Assembly: GCA_964575025.1 (NCBI GenBank) | Contig: CAZNPV010000017.1 | Location: 1 to 64,000 of the forward strand | Direction: 5' to 3' | Length of the DNA: 64,000 nucleotides | Source: JABMQB01 sp964575025 | Lineage (GTDB): Bacteria > Bacteroidota > Bacteroidia > Bacteroidales > Prolixibacteraceae | In this document: positions 34,502-43,477 of the stretch, piece after piece | How the letters are laid out: the number at the start of each line of letters is the position of its first letter | Numbering within the stretch: position 1 is the first letter of the stretch | Program-made: the position numbers and the translations under genes | The notes under the pieces: generated by a model | What the model saw: the letters and a program-made list of their open reading frames with translations, nothing else | What the model was told of the DNA's origin: nothing | Database searches by the model: none

Positions 34502-34578
34502 TGATTTACGGTTTAATAAAGAAATAATTCTTTAATGTTAAATAATTTTAACTTCAAAATAATAACCGGAACAAAATA

Positions 34579-34608
34579 GTTGATTATCTTGGATATCTGG
34601 TAATTTTG
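34579..34608 (+). promoter_or_regulatory. Bacteroidota-type promoter of the hydrogenase operon
   Basis: TTG at 34580-34582 and TAATTTTG at 34601-34608, 18 nt apart, match the -33/-7 pattern. They lie about 27 nt before the ATG at 34635, in the 133-nt region shared with the divergent PAS gene. Confidence 0.55.
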
Positions 34609-34634
34609 TGCCGGATTTAAAAATAAGAATTAAA

Positions 34635-35030
34635 ATGCAGAAGATAAAATCAAAATCCGGGCTTTTAGCCATCAGGGAAGAAGTTCAATCGAGACTCAAT
34701 CAATGGGCGGATCCCGACAGTCCGTTGCAGGCTGTTCAGATCAAGGTTGGCATGGCAACCTGCGGGATTGCTTCCGGGGCAGGGGAGATTATGAAATTTC
34801 TTCAAGAGGAAACTGAGCACCAGGCGATTGATGCGGTAGTATCACAGACCGGTTGTCTGGGGTACTGTTATGCGGAACCCACTGTAGAGGTAATCTTACC
34901 GGGGAAGAAGCCTGTGGTTTTCGGCTATGTCAACAAGTTGAAAGCTCAGGAGATCATCGATGAATATATTAAGAAAGGTGAATTGATTGAGCCGGTACTT
35001 CCGGTAAATTTTAGAACCATTGATGAATAA
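34635..35030 (+). CDS. Thioredoxin-like [2Fe-2S] ferredoxin, hydrogenase-associated
   Basis: A 131-aa protein of the thioredoxin-like [2Fe-2S] ferredoxin family, as found next to bifurcating hydrogenases. The motif VGMATCGIASGAGEI (Cys43) and QTGCLGYCYAEP (Cys74, Cys78) are visible. Only three Cys occur in the whole protein, whereas a [2Fe-2S] site usually has four, so the fourth ligand is missing or a different residue. It is the first gene of the hydrogenase operon, 12 nt before the HydB homologue. The GTG at 34608 overlaps the -7 box; the ATG at 34635 is chosen. Confidence 0.8.
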   Translation: MQKIKSKSGLLAIREEVQSRLNQWADPDSPLQAVQIKVGMATCGIASGAGEIMKFLQEETEHQAIDAVVSQTGCLGYCYAEPTVEVILPGKKPVVFGYVNKLKAQEIIDEYIKKGELIEPVLPVNFRTIDE

Positions 35031-35042
35031 AAAACTGCAACC

Positions 35043-36512
35043 ATGCGTGAAGAAAAGAAACAATTGAGGATCGCCTTACGAAACTGTGGTTTTATCGATC
35101 CTGAAAAGATCGAAGAGTATATAGCCCGGGATGGATATCAGGCGTTAGCGACCTGCCTGACCGGGCGAACGCCTGAAGAGGTGATCCGGTCAATAAAGGA
35201 CTCAGGTTTGCGTGGCCGGGGAGGAGGGGGTTTCCCCACCGGGCTGAAATGGGAGCTGACGCGTAAATCGGAACCCGACAAGAAATATGTCGTCTGCAAT
35301 GCCGATGAAGGCGATCCCGGGGCTTTCATGGATCGGTCCATTCTTGAAGGCGACCCGCATTCGGTTATTGAAGCAATGGCCATTTGTGGATATTGCATCG
35401 GTTCCGATGAAGGATTGGTCTATATACGGGCTGAGTATCCCCTGGCTATTAAAAGGCTGAAAAAGGCAATTGACCAGGCCCGGGAAGCAGGTCTGCTGGG
35501 GAAGGATATCTTCGGAACCGGTTTTGTTTTCGATATAAACCTGCGCTACGGAGCCGGGGCTTTTGTGTGTGGTGAGGAGACTGCTCTGATTCATTCTATG
35601 GAAGGTCTCAGAGGGGAACCTACTTTCAAACCTCCGTTTCCGTCTGTATCGGGATATATGGGAAAACCCACCAATGTGAATAACGTGGAAACTTTTGCCA
35701 ATGTTCCGGTGATCATAAACAAAGGGGCTGAATGGTTCAGCAAAACAGGTACAGAAAAATCGAAAGGCACCAAAGTCTTTGCCCTGGCGGGTAAGATTAA
35801 CAATGTGGGACTTATTGAGGTTCCTATGGGTACCACCCTTCGCGAGGTGATCTACGAAATAGGGGGAGGAATTAAAAACAATAAAGCGTTCAAAGCTGTT
35901 CAGACCGGTGGACCTTCAGGCGGATGCCTGACAAAGGATTTCCTGGATACGCCAATCGATTACGAAAACCTGATAGCCGCCGGATCCATGATGGGATCTG
36001 GAGGGATGATCGTTATGGATGAGGACGATTGCATGGTTTCAATTGCCAAATTTTACCTTGAGTTTACCCTTGAAGAATCCTGCGGGAAATGTACCCCTTG
36101 CCGAATAGGAAACAAACGGCTCCATGAAATTCTCGATAAAATTACCAAAGGGGAAGGAACCCTTGACGATATTAAACGGCTGAAAGAATTAAGTGCGGTA
36201 ATCAAGGATACTTCGTTGTGTGGTCTCGGTCAAAGTTCTCCGAATCCGGTGCTTTCGACCATAGCCAATTTTGAAGATGAGTACCTGGCCCATGTGAAGG
36301 AGAAGAAATGCCCGGCAGGACAGTGTAAGGACCTGCTGCAATATGTGATCGAAGAAGATAAATGCACCGGTTGCACGTTGTGTTTCAGAAACTGCCCGGT
36401 AGGTGCTATTACGGGGGAAAAACGTCTTCCGCACTTCATCGATCAGGCACTGTGCATCAAGTGTGGCGTATGTTACGAGAAATGTAAATTCGATGCCATT
36501 AAACTGGTTTAA
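35043..36512 (+). CDS. hydB: Electron-bifurcating [FeFe] hydrogenase, NADH-binding beta subunit (NuoF-like), N-terminally short
   Basis: A 489-aa HydB/NuoF homologue that binds FMN and NAD(H) and is the site of electron bifurcation. FMN/NAD motifs are GLRGRGGGGFPTGLKWE, NADEGDPGAFMDR and GAGAFVCGEETAL. The [4Fe-4S] site is ESCGKCTPCR, and two more [4Fe-4S] clusters lie at the C-terminus (CTGCTLCFRNCP, CIKCGVCYEKC). Usual HydB is about 600-630 aa because it begins with a thioredoxin-like [2Fe-2S] domain; this protein starts in the linker after it (QLRIALRNCGFIDPE). The separate small protein at 34635 may stand in for it. Confidence 0.93.
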   Translation: MREEKKQLRIALRNCGFIDPEKIEEYIARDGYQALATCLTGRTPEEVIRSIKDSGLRGRGGGGFPTGLKWELTRKSEPDKKYVVCNADEGDPGAFMDRSILEGDPHSVIEAMAICGYCIGSDEGLVYIRAEYPLAIKRLKKAIDQAREAGLLGKDIFGTGFVFDINLRYGAGAFVCGEETALIHSMEGLRGEPTFKPPFPSVSGYMGKPTNVNNVETFANVPVIINKGAEWFSKTGTEKSKGTKVFALAGKINNVGLIEVPMGTTLREVIYEIGGGIKNNKAFKAVQTGGPSGGCLTKDFLDTPIDYENLIAAGSMMGSGGMIVMDEDDCMVSIAKFYLEFTLEESCGKCTPCRIGNKRLHEILDKITKGEGTLDDIKRLKELSAVIKDTSLCGLGQSSPNPVLSTIANFEDEYLAHVKEKKCPAGQCKDLLQYVIEEDKCTGCTLCFRNCPVGAITGEKRLPHFIDQALCIKCGVCYEKCKFDAIKLV

Positions 36513-36526
36513 CCTCAAAAAATGAC

Positions 36527-38287
36527 ATGATTATGGATACGGTGAATTTAACCATAGATAAAAAACAGGGGGTTGTAAAGAAAGGAATTACCATCCTGGA
36601 AGCGGCCAAAGGCATGGGGATCAAAATACCTACTTTGTGCCACATGAAACTGGACGATCTGAACATCGAAAACCGTCCGGGCGGATGCCGTGTGTGTGTG
36701 GTTGAAGTGGAAGGAAGAAGAAACCTGGCACCGGCATGCTGTACGGAAGTTCAGGAGGGTATGGTCATCCATTCCCATACGATACGTGTTATCAATGCCA
36801 GAAGGACTGTGGTTGAGCTGATGATTTCCGACCATCCTTACGACTGCCTGGTTTGTGCCAAATCAGGGGAATGTGAATTGCAGCATATGGCCCAGGAACT
36901 GGGGATCCGTGAAATCCGGTATCAGGGTGAAAAATCTACGTATCGTGAGGATACTTCACCGGCCATCATTCGCGATGTGGATAAATGCATTATGTGCCGT
37001 CGTTGTGAGATGATGTGTAATGAAGTGCAGACTGTTGGGGTTCTTTCGGCTGTTAACCGGGGATTTAATTCGGTGGTAGCACCGGCCTTTGAAATGAACC
37101 TCGACCATTCGGTATGTACCTACTGCGGGCAATGTGTGGCTGTATGCCCTACCGGTGCATTAACAGAAGTGGATGAAACAGTAGACGTTATCCGGGCGCT
37201 GTCCGATCCTGAAAAGACGGTACTTGTTCAGACAGCTCCGGCAGTAAGGGCTGCCCTGGGTGAAGCGTTCGGGATGGAACCGGGAACGCTTGTGACGGGA
37301 AAACTGGTTTCAGCGTTGCGCCGGCTTAATTTTGATTATGTGTTTGATACCGATTTTGCTGCAGACCTGACCATAATGGAGGAAGGAACGGAATTGCTCG
37401 GCAGGCTGAACCGGTTCCTTGAAGGGGATAGAACCGTGAAAATGCCTATTCTCACCTCCTGCTGTCCTGCCTGGGTGAAATTCTTCGAACACCAGTTTCC
37501 CGACATGAAAGATATTCCGTCCACCGCAAGGTCCCCCCAGCAAATGTTTGGCTCAGTAGCTAAAACCTGGTTTGCTGATAAACTGGGTATCAAAAGGGAA
37601 GACATGGTGGTGGTATCGATCATGCCCTGTGTGGCTAAAAAATATGAACGCGGGCGCGATGAATTTAAAGTGAATGGCAATCCGGATGTAGATCATGTAC
37701 TTACAACCCGTGAGCTGGCTAAACTGATAAAATTATCAAACATTCAGTTTCACCAGCTTCCGGATGATGATTTCGACCAGCCTCTGGGTGAGTCAACGGG
37801 CGCAGGTGTCATGTTTGGAACGACAGGAGGTGTAATTGAAGCCGCTGTACGAACTGCCTATGAGTTACATACAGGCAAGGAACTTCCGCGGCTGGACTTT
37901 GATGAACTGCGTGGTATGGAAGGAATCCGCAAAGCAACGATCGGTTTTAACGGAATTCCCATACACATCGGCATTGCACATGGACTCGGGAATGCCCGGA
38001 AAATGCTGGAAGATATCCGCGCCGGGAAGAGTGAATTCCATGCCATTGAAATCATGTCGTGCCCCGGAGGATGCATTGGCGGTGGTGGACAGCCATACCA
38101 CCATGGAAATGCCGATATATTAAGAAAACGGCAGCAAGCGATCTACAGGGAAGATAAAAACAAAACCCTCCGGAAATCGCATGAAAATCCGTATATCAAA
38201 CAGTTATATGAAGAATTTCTAGGTGAACCGATGAGTGAAAAAGCGCATCAACTGCTGCATACCGAGTATTTTGACAGAAAAAAATAG
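36527..38287 (+). CDS. hydA: [FeFe] hydrogenase catalytic subunit (group A3, HydA)
   Basis: A 586-aa [FeFe] hydrogenase producing H2 from reduced ferredoxin and NADH via HydB. An N-terminal [2Fe-2S] domain (Cys38, Cys54, Cys57, Cys71) is followed by a His-Cys3 [4Fe-4S] site (His103, Cys107, Cys110, Cys116) and two ferredoxin clusters (from Cys154 and Cys197). H-cluster motifs are L1 TSCCPAW (310-316), L2 MPCVAKK (366-372) and L3 SCPGGCIGGGGQP (511-523). The hydrogenase maturases HydE/F/G are not in this window. A second ATG at 36533 is equally possible as start. Confidence 0.96.
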   Translation: MIMDTVNLTIDKKQGVVKKGITILEAAKGMGIKIPTLCHMKLDDLNIENRPGGCRVCVVEVEGRRNLAPACCTEVQEGMVIHSHTIRVINARRTVVELMISDHPYDCLVCAKSGECELQHMAQELGIREIRYQGEKSTYREDTSPAIIRDVDKCIMCRRCEMMCNEVQTVGVLSAVNRGFNSVVAPAFEMNLDHSVCTYCGQCVAVCPTGALTEVDETVDVIRALSDPEKTVLVQTAPAVRAALGEAFGMEPGTLVTGKLVSALRRLNFDYVFDTDFAADLTIMEEGTELLGRLNRFLEGDRTVKMPILTSCCPAWVKFFEHQFPDMKDIPSTARSPQQMFGSVAKTWFADKLGIKREDMVVVSIMPCVAKKYERGRDEFKVNGNPDVDHVLTTRELAKLIKLSNIQFHQLPDDDFDQPLGESTGAGVMFGTTGGVIEAAVRTAYELHTGKELPRLDFDELRGMEGIRKATIGFNGIPIHIGIAHGLGNARKMLEDIRAGKSEFHAIEIMSCPGGCIGGGGQPYHHGNADILRKRQQAIYREDKNKTLRKSHENPYIKQLYEEFLGEPMSEKAHQLLHTEYFDRKK

Positions 38288-38354
38288 AGAAGGAAGATCG
38301 TTATTGGTCATTCGTTGACCAATGACCAATGAATGAATGACAAAATATAACATC

Positions 38355-38846
38355 ATGCCAAAAATAAAATTATCAGCGAATACCATTCAGATTATCAAGG
38401 ATTCCTGCAGGAAGTTTGATAACATGGAGAGTGAACTGATCAATGTATTGCATACGGTTCAGGGTAAACTGGGGTACCTGCCGGCAGAAGTGCAGGAGGT
38501 AATTGCTTCGGAATTAAATATGTCTGTTGCTAAGGTTTATGGAGTTGTTACCTTTTATTCTTTTTTTACGATGATCCCCAAGGGGGAACACCCCATTTCT
38601 GTTTGTATGGGAACAGCCTGTTATGTCCGGGGAGCCGAACAGGTTTTGGCCGAAATGAAACGGCGGCTTAAAATTGAAGTCGGTCAAACATCAGCGGACG
38701 GTAAATTTTCAATTAGTTGCCTTCGTTGTGTGGGTGCTTGCGGACTGGCACCGGTGGTAATGGTAGGGGATAAAGTATATGGCCGTGTTTCCCCTCAACA
38801 GGTTAAGGAAATTATTGAGGAGTATCAGGAAGAAAAGGTATGTTAA
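38355..38846 (+). CDS. hydC: Bifurcating hydrogenase gamma subunit, NuoE-like
   Basis: A 163-aa NuoE/HydC homologue with one [2Fe-2S] cluster. Ligands are Cys84 and Cys89 (CMGTAC), and Cys125 and Cys129 (CVGAC). It passes electrons within the HydABC complex. The ATG at 38355 gives the usual N-terminus; an upstream in-frame ATG at 38337 is possible. The 67-nt stretch after hydA holds a hairpin, attggtca/tgaccaat. Confidence 0.93.
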   Translation: MPKIKLSANTIQIIKDSCRKFDNMESELINVLHTVQGKLGYLPAEVQEVIASELNMSVAKVYGVVTFYSFFTMIPKGEHPISVCMGTACYVRGAEQVLAEMKRRLKIEVGQTSADGKFSISCLRCVGACGLAPVVMVGDKVYGRVSPQQVKEIIEEYQEEKVC

Positions 38847-38876
38847 ATTTGTATCTTGAACCCCTACAAAGTAGCC

Positions 38877-40436
38877 ATGCAAAAAAACATTTTGGTTATC
38901 GATTGCGGGACCCAGAGTACAAGGGCTATTCTGTTTTCTTTGGGTGGAGAAGTCCTGGATAAGGAGCAGGCTTTCTATGAGCCCTATTTCAGTAGCCAGC
39001 CGGGATGGGCGGAACAGGATCCTGAGGTGTACTGGCAAAGTCTCTGTAGAACATGCAGGGCTTTAAGAACCAGGAATCCCGGATTGTTTGCCCGGCTTGC
39101 CGGAGTAGGGGTAACAACTCTTCGCGACACAATGGTGAATGTGGACCGGGGCGGTATTCCACTGCGTCCGGGGATCGTTTGGCTCGACCAGAGAAAGGCT
39201 CATCCTGTATATAAAGCGGGATTCCCGGTTAATCTGGCGCTTAAGGTAGTTGGTATGGATGAAACTCTCAGGGAAATGCAACGGGAAGGGAAAGGCAACT
39301 GGATTCGCCAGAACCAGCCGGAAGTATGGGATAAAACGGTTAAATACCTGCAGGTTTCGGGTTTTCTGAATTTCCGGTTAACCGGGGAATTCCGGGATTC
39401 GGTAGCTTCCCAGATCGGACATATTCCTTTTGATTATAAAAAACGGAGATGGGCCAATCCGGAAGACCCCATGGCGTTTAGTGCAAAGATCTATCCTGTT
39501 GAGTCTGAAAAGTTGCCTGAGCTTATTGAGCCTGGAAATACAATTGGACAGATTTGCAGCACTGCATCGGAACAAACAGGAATTGAGGCCGGGATTCCTG
39601 TCATTGCATGCGGCTCGGATAAAGGATGTGAAACACTGGGAACCGGCGTTATCGATTCTTCCATGGCAAGCCTGAGTTTCGGAACCACTGCAACGGTGCA
39701 GTCAACCGTTAATACATACATGGAACCGATTCCTTTTATGCCTTCCTATCCGGCTGTGGTATCCGGAAAATTTAATCCTGAGGTGGAAATTTTCAGAGGG
39801 TACTGGATGATTACCTGGTTTAAAAATGAATTTGCCGCAAAGGAAGTTCAGGAAGCAGCTGAAAAAGGGGTTGCCGCTGAACAGGTGTTGAACCAGCTGC
39901 TTGCCAAAGCTCCCCCCGGAGCAATGGGACTGGTGGTGCAACCCTACTGGAGCCCGGGTCTTTCACAACCGTTGGCAAAAGGGGCTATGATAGGCTTTGG
40001 TGATGTTCATAAAAAATCCCATGTGTACAGGGGGGTTATCGAAGGTCTTTCTTTTGGATTGCTGGAGGGGATGCAGAAAATAGAAAAAAGGGGGAATCTG
40101 AAGTTTGAAAAACTCGCAGTTTCAGGAGGCGCTTCCCAGAGCAACGAAATCTGCCAGATCAGCGCCGATATATTTAATCTGCCTATCGTGAGGGGCAAGA
40201 CGTATGAATCCACAGGATTGGGTGCTGCCATCATTACAGCTTATGGAACAGGATGTTTTTCCTCTGTGGAACAGGCTGTAAAAAAAATGGTCGGTTATCC
40301 GTTTGCCTTTGAACCCAATCCGAACCATACAGAAGTGTATCAACAGTTGTACAGCCAGGTGTATAAAAAAATGTACAAAGCCCTTAAACCGCTGTATAAA
40401 AAAATACAGGAGATAACAGGATATCCGGAGATGTAG
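38877..40436 (+). CDS. FGGY-family carbohydrate kinase
   Basis: A 519-aa sugar kinase of the FGGY family (xylulokinase/glycerokinase type). It opens with the phosphate motif VIDCGTQSTRAILFS, has the catalytic base region GIVWLDQRK, and the second signature is AVSGGASQSNEICQISAD. Substrate residues do not identify the sugar; ribulose, xylulose or fuculose are all possible. It begins 30 nt after hydC, but its relation to hydrogenase is probably only positional. The ATG at 38877 is preferred over 38856. Confidence 0.85.
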   Translation: MQKNILVIDCGTQSTRAILFSLGGEVLDKEQAFYEPYFSSQPGWAEQDPEVYWQSLCRTCRALRTRNPGLFARLAGVGVTTLRDTMVNVDRGGIPLRPGIVWLDQRKAHPVYKAGFPVNLALKVVGMDETLREMQREGKGNWIRQNQPEVWDKTVKYLQVSGFLNFRLTGEFRDSVASQIGHIPFDYKKRRWANPEDPMAFSAKIYPVESEKLPELIEPGNTIGQICSTASEQTGIEAGIPVIACGSDKGCETLGTGVIDSSMASLSFGTTATVQSTVNTYMEPIPFMPSYPAVVSGKFNPEVEIFRGYWMITWFKNEFAAKEVQEAAEKGVAAEQVLNQLLAKAPPGAMGLVVQPYWSPGLSQPLAKGAMIGFGDVHKKSHVYRGVIEGLSFGLLEGMQKIEKRGNLKFEKLAVSGGASQSNEICQISADIFNLPIVRGKTYESTGLGAAIITAYGTGCFSSVEQAVKKMVGYPFAFEPNPNHTEVYQQLYSQVYKKMYKALKPLYKKIQEITGYPEM

Positions 40437-40525
40437 CCCCGGATAAGGAGTGTCGATTGGAGAACAGAGTCAACAGAAGGTTTATCCTACAGAGAGGCAG
40501 TGATGAATATTCTTATCCGGAATCT

Positions 40526-41770
40526 TTATAATATTCCATGATTCAATAGTTCAATCTGCCGGTTCAGGAATTCCCGGAATTGTTCCATTGTCCTAACTTC
40601 CGAACGATCGTGTTCCCAGGCTGCACCGAAGTAATAGGTCAGCTTGTTGTCAGTAGGTTTTAAAACCACCCCATGGCTCAGCTCATCTTCCGTTGTTTCT
40701 ATCAGGTCTGTTTTTTTATAGAAAACAGCCATTCCCAGGTAGTCTTCCTGAAGGGTTTGTATGCCGAACGTTGCCCGGTAGGTCCATTCCCCGTCGTTGT
40801 TTTCCGGATTAAGAACAACTGTTTCCGGGAGTTTCACAATCCCCGTGCAGATATTTTCCAGGGATTCTGATAATTCCAGTTCGGTTTTTGTAAGATAGCT
40901 TCCTGCCCGGATAGACAATCGGGCAGTCAGGTCTGTTTTTCCTTCAGCCGTTTCCCAGCCGGTATATATTGTGGTGATCTTTGATTCCAGGACTCCGCTG
41001 TAGTCAATGCGTGAATAAAGCTTGTCGGTTCTTTCAACCCTGTTGGCGACGCCGTTTGCCCAGTGGCCGATGGAGCCAATACCCAGGGAATTTCCAACTT
41101 TCAGTACATCCACACCCCAGTCTGACATTTCGTGGTAGGAATCAAATCCATCCAGTCCAACATTTTGTAAAACCAGGGTATCCACCTTTTTCCCGAATAT
41201 GTCCACCGCATTCCGCCAGTCGAGGTAAAAACGGTACCCGATCTTATCGGATTCCCATCCCGGACCTTCATACCGGATATCGAAAGAATGGTCAGTGTGT
41301 TGTTCCGGCACCGTATACTCCGAAACATTTTTCCATGTTCCTCCCTGGTATTCATATTGCTCCTGTCCGTTTTCTTTGGTTACCCATACCCATTCACCTC
41401 CCTCTTTAACAGAAATTTCCGCCTGAGTCAGGGGTTGAAATTCCGGAGGGCTTTCCACTCCCGTAAGGGTTAATTCTTTGGTTTCACCCGGGTTCAGAGA
41501 ACTTAAAACCAGAAGTTTATTCAATTTACCGTTTTCTGTGATCCGCTGGAAGGGTAACGTTTTTCCATCTTCCTGAACGGAAAGTGCCGGTCCAAAGGAT
41601 GCTATTTGCTTCAGAATCTCAGAGTCATTGATTTCCAAAACATTGCCCTGCAAGTGGGTCCCTGAAGGATTGTGGATTTTAACCTTTATCTGATCTCCTC
41701 CGTTTTGACATGCTGCCATGATACAAACCACTGCCAACAGTCCAGTAATTTTTTGATTCATTCGTTTCAT
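40526..41770 (-). CDS. DUF4861-domain lipoprotein
   Basis: A 414-aa exported lipoprotein (lipobox IMAAC, Cys21) belonging to the DUF4861 family, recognised from GPGWESDKIGYRFYLDWRN, the GVDVLKVGNSLGIGSIGHW stretch and the beta-rich C-terminus. Members are widespread in polysaccharide-utilising Bacteroidota, near enzymes for pectin or other uronic-acid glycans, but the activity is not established. No susC/susD genes are adjacent here. It is transcribed alone, away from the ilv operon. Confidence 0.75.
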   Translation of the reverse strand: MKRMNQKITGLLAVVCIMAACQNGGDQIKVKIHNPSGTHLQGNVLEINDSEILKQIASFGPALSVQEDGKTLPFQRITENGKLNKLLVLSSLNPGETKELTLTGVESPPEFQPLTQAEISVKEGGEWVWVTKENGQEQYEYQGGTWKNVSEYTVPEQHTDHSFDIRYEGPGWESDKIGYRFYLDWRNAVDIFGKKVDTLVLQNVGLDGFDSYHEMSDWGVDVLKVGNSLGIGSIGHWANGVANRVERTDKLYSRIDYSGVLESKITTIYTGWETAEGKTDLTARLSIRAGSYLTKTELELSESLENICTGIVKLPETVVLNPENNDGEWTYRATFGIQTLQEDYLGMAVFYKKTDLIETTEDELSHGVVLKPTDNKLTYYFGAAWEHDRSEVRTMEQFREFLNRQIELLNHGIL

Positions 41771-41847
41771 GCGTGTAAGGTTTAGTAATTTATATGCTAA
41801 GATAGTGATTTACGATAAAACGAAGAATTAAAAAAAACATTCGGGAT

Positions 41848-42894
41848 TTATTTTCCCGGCCGCAATTTACGGACTGCTTCCCCTGCCTGCCAGAGTTCTG
41901 ATTCGCGCATTTCTTTCAGTTCTATTTCGAGGCTGTCTTTATAATCGGGTCTGCTAAGTGAGTCAATTACACGTTTTGTTTCGGTTCCGTTTTTCACACT
42001 TTGGTACAGGTTCTTAAAAACCGGGAGGTTTGCTTCGCGGAATTTATGCCTCCAGTCGAGGGCTCCCCGTTGGGCTGTTGCGCTGCAGTTGGCATACATC
42101 CAGTCCATTCCTTTTTGGTCAACAAGGCGAATAAGGCTTTGGGTAAGTTCCTCCACGGTTTCATTAAAAGCTTCGGAGGGGCTGTGTCCGTTATCGCGGA
42201 GAACCTGGTATTGGGCCTCGATCATTCCAGCCAGGGCTCCCATTAACACGCCACGTTCCCCTGTCAGGTCTGAAAACACTTCATTCTCAAAAGTGGTTGG
42301 AAAGAGGTATCCCGAGCCAATGGCAATCCCCAGGGCCAGGGTTCTTTCTTTCGCTCTTCCTGTGTAATCCTGGAATACGGCGTAGCTGGAATTAATGCCG
42401 TTTCCGGCCAGGAAGTTTGTTCTTACGCTGGCTCCGGAACCTTTGGGAGCAACCAGGATCACATCGACATCCCCGGGAGGGATCACTCCGGTTTGTTCTT
42501 TGTAGGTTATGGAAAAGCCATGTGAAAAATAGAGGGCGTTGCCTTTATCTAAACAGGGTTTTAAGGCAGGCCATAAGATCCGTTGAGCAGCATCTGAAAC
42601 CAGGTATTGAATAATGGTTCCTTTTTTAGCAGCCTCCTCAACAGGAAACAAAGTTTTCCCCGGAATAAATCCGTCTCTTACGGCCTTGTCCCAGTCATCT
42701 TTAAATTCGGGAGCCTGCCCGATAATTACCTCAAATCCGTTATCTTTCATATTCAATGCCTGTGCCGGGCCCTGTACTCCGTAGCCAATAATTGCTATGG
42801 TTTCGTTTTTTAATACTTCTATTGCTTTACTCAAAGGAAATTCTTCGCGGAGCACCACATTTTCGTTGACTCCTCCAAAATTAATTTTTGCCAT
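41848..42894 (-). CDS. ilvC: Ketol-acid reductoisomerase (NADP+)
   Basis: Class I (short) ketol-acid reductoisomerase of 348 aa: Mg2+- and NADPH-dependent conversion of acetolactate to dihydroxy-isovalerate. The Rossmann motif is IGYGVQGPAQALNMKDNG; the C-terminal knotted domain includes VEELTQSLIRLVDQKGMDWM and ATAQRGALDW. It is the last gene of ilvDBHC, 29 nt after ilvH, and so shares the leader attenuator far upstream. Confidence 0.95.
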   Translation of the reverse strand: MAKINFGGVNENVVLREEFPLSKAIEVLKNETIAIIGYGVQGPAQALNMKDNGFEVIIGQAPEFKDDWDKAVRDGFIPGKTLFPVEEAAKKGTIIQYLVSDAAQRILWPALKPCLDKGNALYFSHGFSITYKEQTGVIPPGDVDVILVAPKGSGASVRTNFLAGNGINSSYAVFQDYTGRAKERTLALGIAIGSGYLFPTTFENEVFSDLTGERGVLMGALAGMIEAQYQVLRDNGHSPSEAFNETVEELTQSLIRLVDQKGMDWMYANCSATAQRGALDWRHKFREANLPVFKNLYQSVKNGTETKRVIDSLSRPDYKDSLEIELKEMRESELWQAGEAVRKLRPGK

Positions 42895-42923
42895 TTTTAC
42901 AGTGGGTTTAAAGTTTATACTAT

Positions 42924-43457
42924 CTACTCTTCAATAACGGCATCGCGTTCCTTCAGGAATTCTGAAAGCCTTTCAATGGGGTCTCTTGTCAGGGCTACCC
43001 TGCCGGAACGGATAAACTGCATTACCTTATATTTATTTAATTGTTCAAAAAGTTCCTGGGTCTCTTCCTTATGTCCGGTTTTTTCAATAACCGTATATTC
43101 TTTGGTAATCTCCAGGATTCTTGCTCCGGAATTGCGTACCATTCTCTCGATTACATCGCTGTCGTAAAGCGATTCTGTGCTTACTTTGTAAAGTGCAATT
43201 TCCTGATAGATCATCTCTTCGTTGGTGTGATAAAATGCTTTCAGGACATCTACCTGTTTTTCTATTTGCCTCACCACTTTCTGTATCAGTTCCGGGGTAC
43301 ATTTTATAACGATCGTAAATTTAAAGATTCCTGCGATGGCAGATTCTGATACGGTTAAACTTTCGATGTTGATCTTTCTTCGTGTAAAAACAATCGTAAT
43401 ACGGGAAAGCAGACCAATATGGTTTTCTGAATAAACCGTTATTATAAATTCTTTCAT
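42924..43457 (-). CDS. ilvH: Acetolactate synthase small subunit
   Basis: A 177-aa regulatory subunit of acetohydroxyacid synthase. The N-terminal ACT domain (EFIITVYSENHIGLLSRITI, then INIESLTVSES) binds valine and confers feedback inhibition; the C-terminal half is ACT-like too (ALTRDPIERLSEF at the end). It lies 20 nt downstream of ilvB. Confidence 0.93.
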   Translation of the reverse strand: MKEFIITVYSENHIGLLSRITIVFTRRKINIESLTVSESAIAGIFKFTIVIKCTPELIQKVVRQIEKQVDVLKAFYHTNEEMIYQEIALYKVSTESLYDSDVIERMVRNSGARILEITKEYTVIEKTGHKEETQELFEQLNKYKVMQFIRSGRVALTRDPIERLSEFLKERDAVIEE

Positions 43458-43477
43458 TCGTTTAATCTTTTTATTTT

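Noticed and set aside
38303..38330. Hairpin attggtca/tgaccaat between hydA and hydC as terminator
   Set aside because: No T-run follows and hydC must be expressed with hydA; it may only affect mRNA stability.
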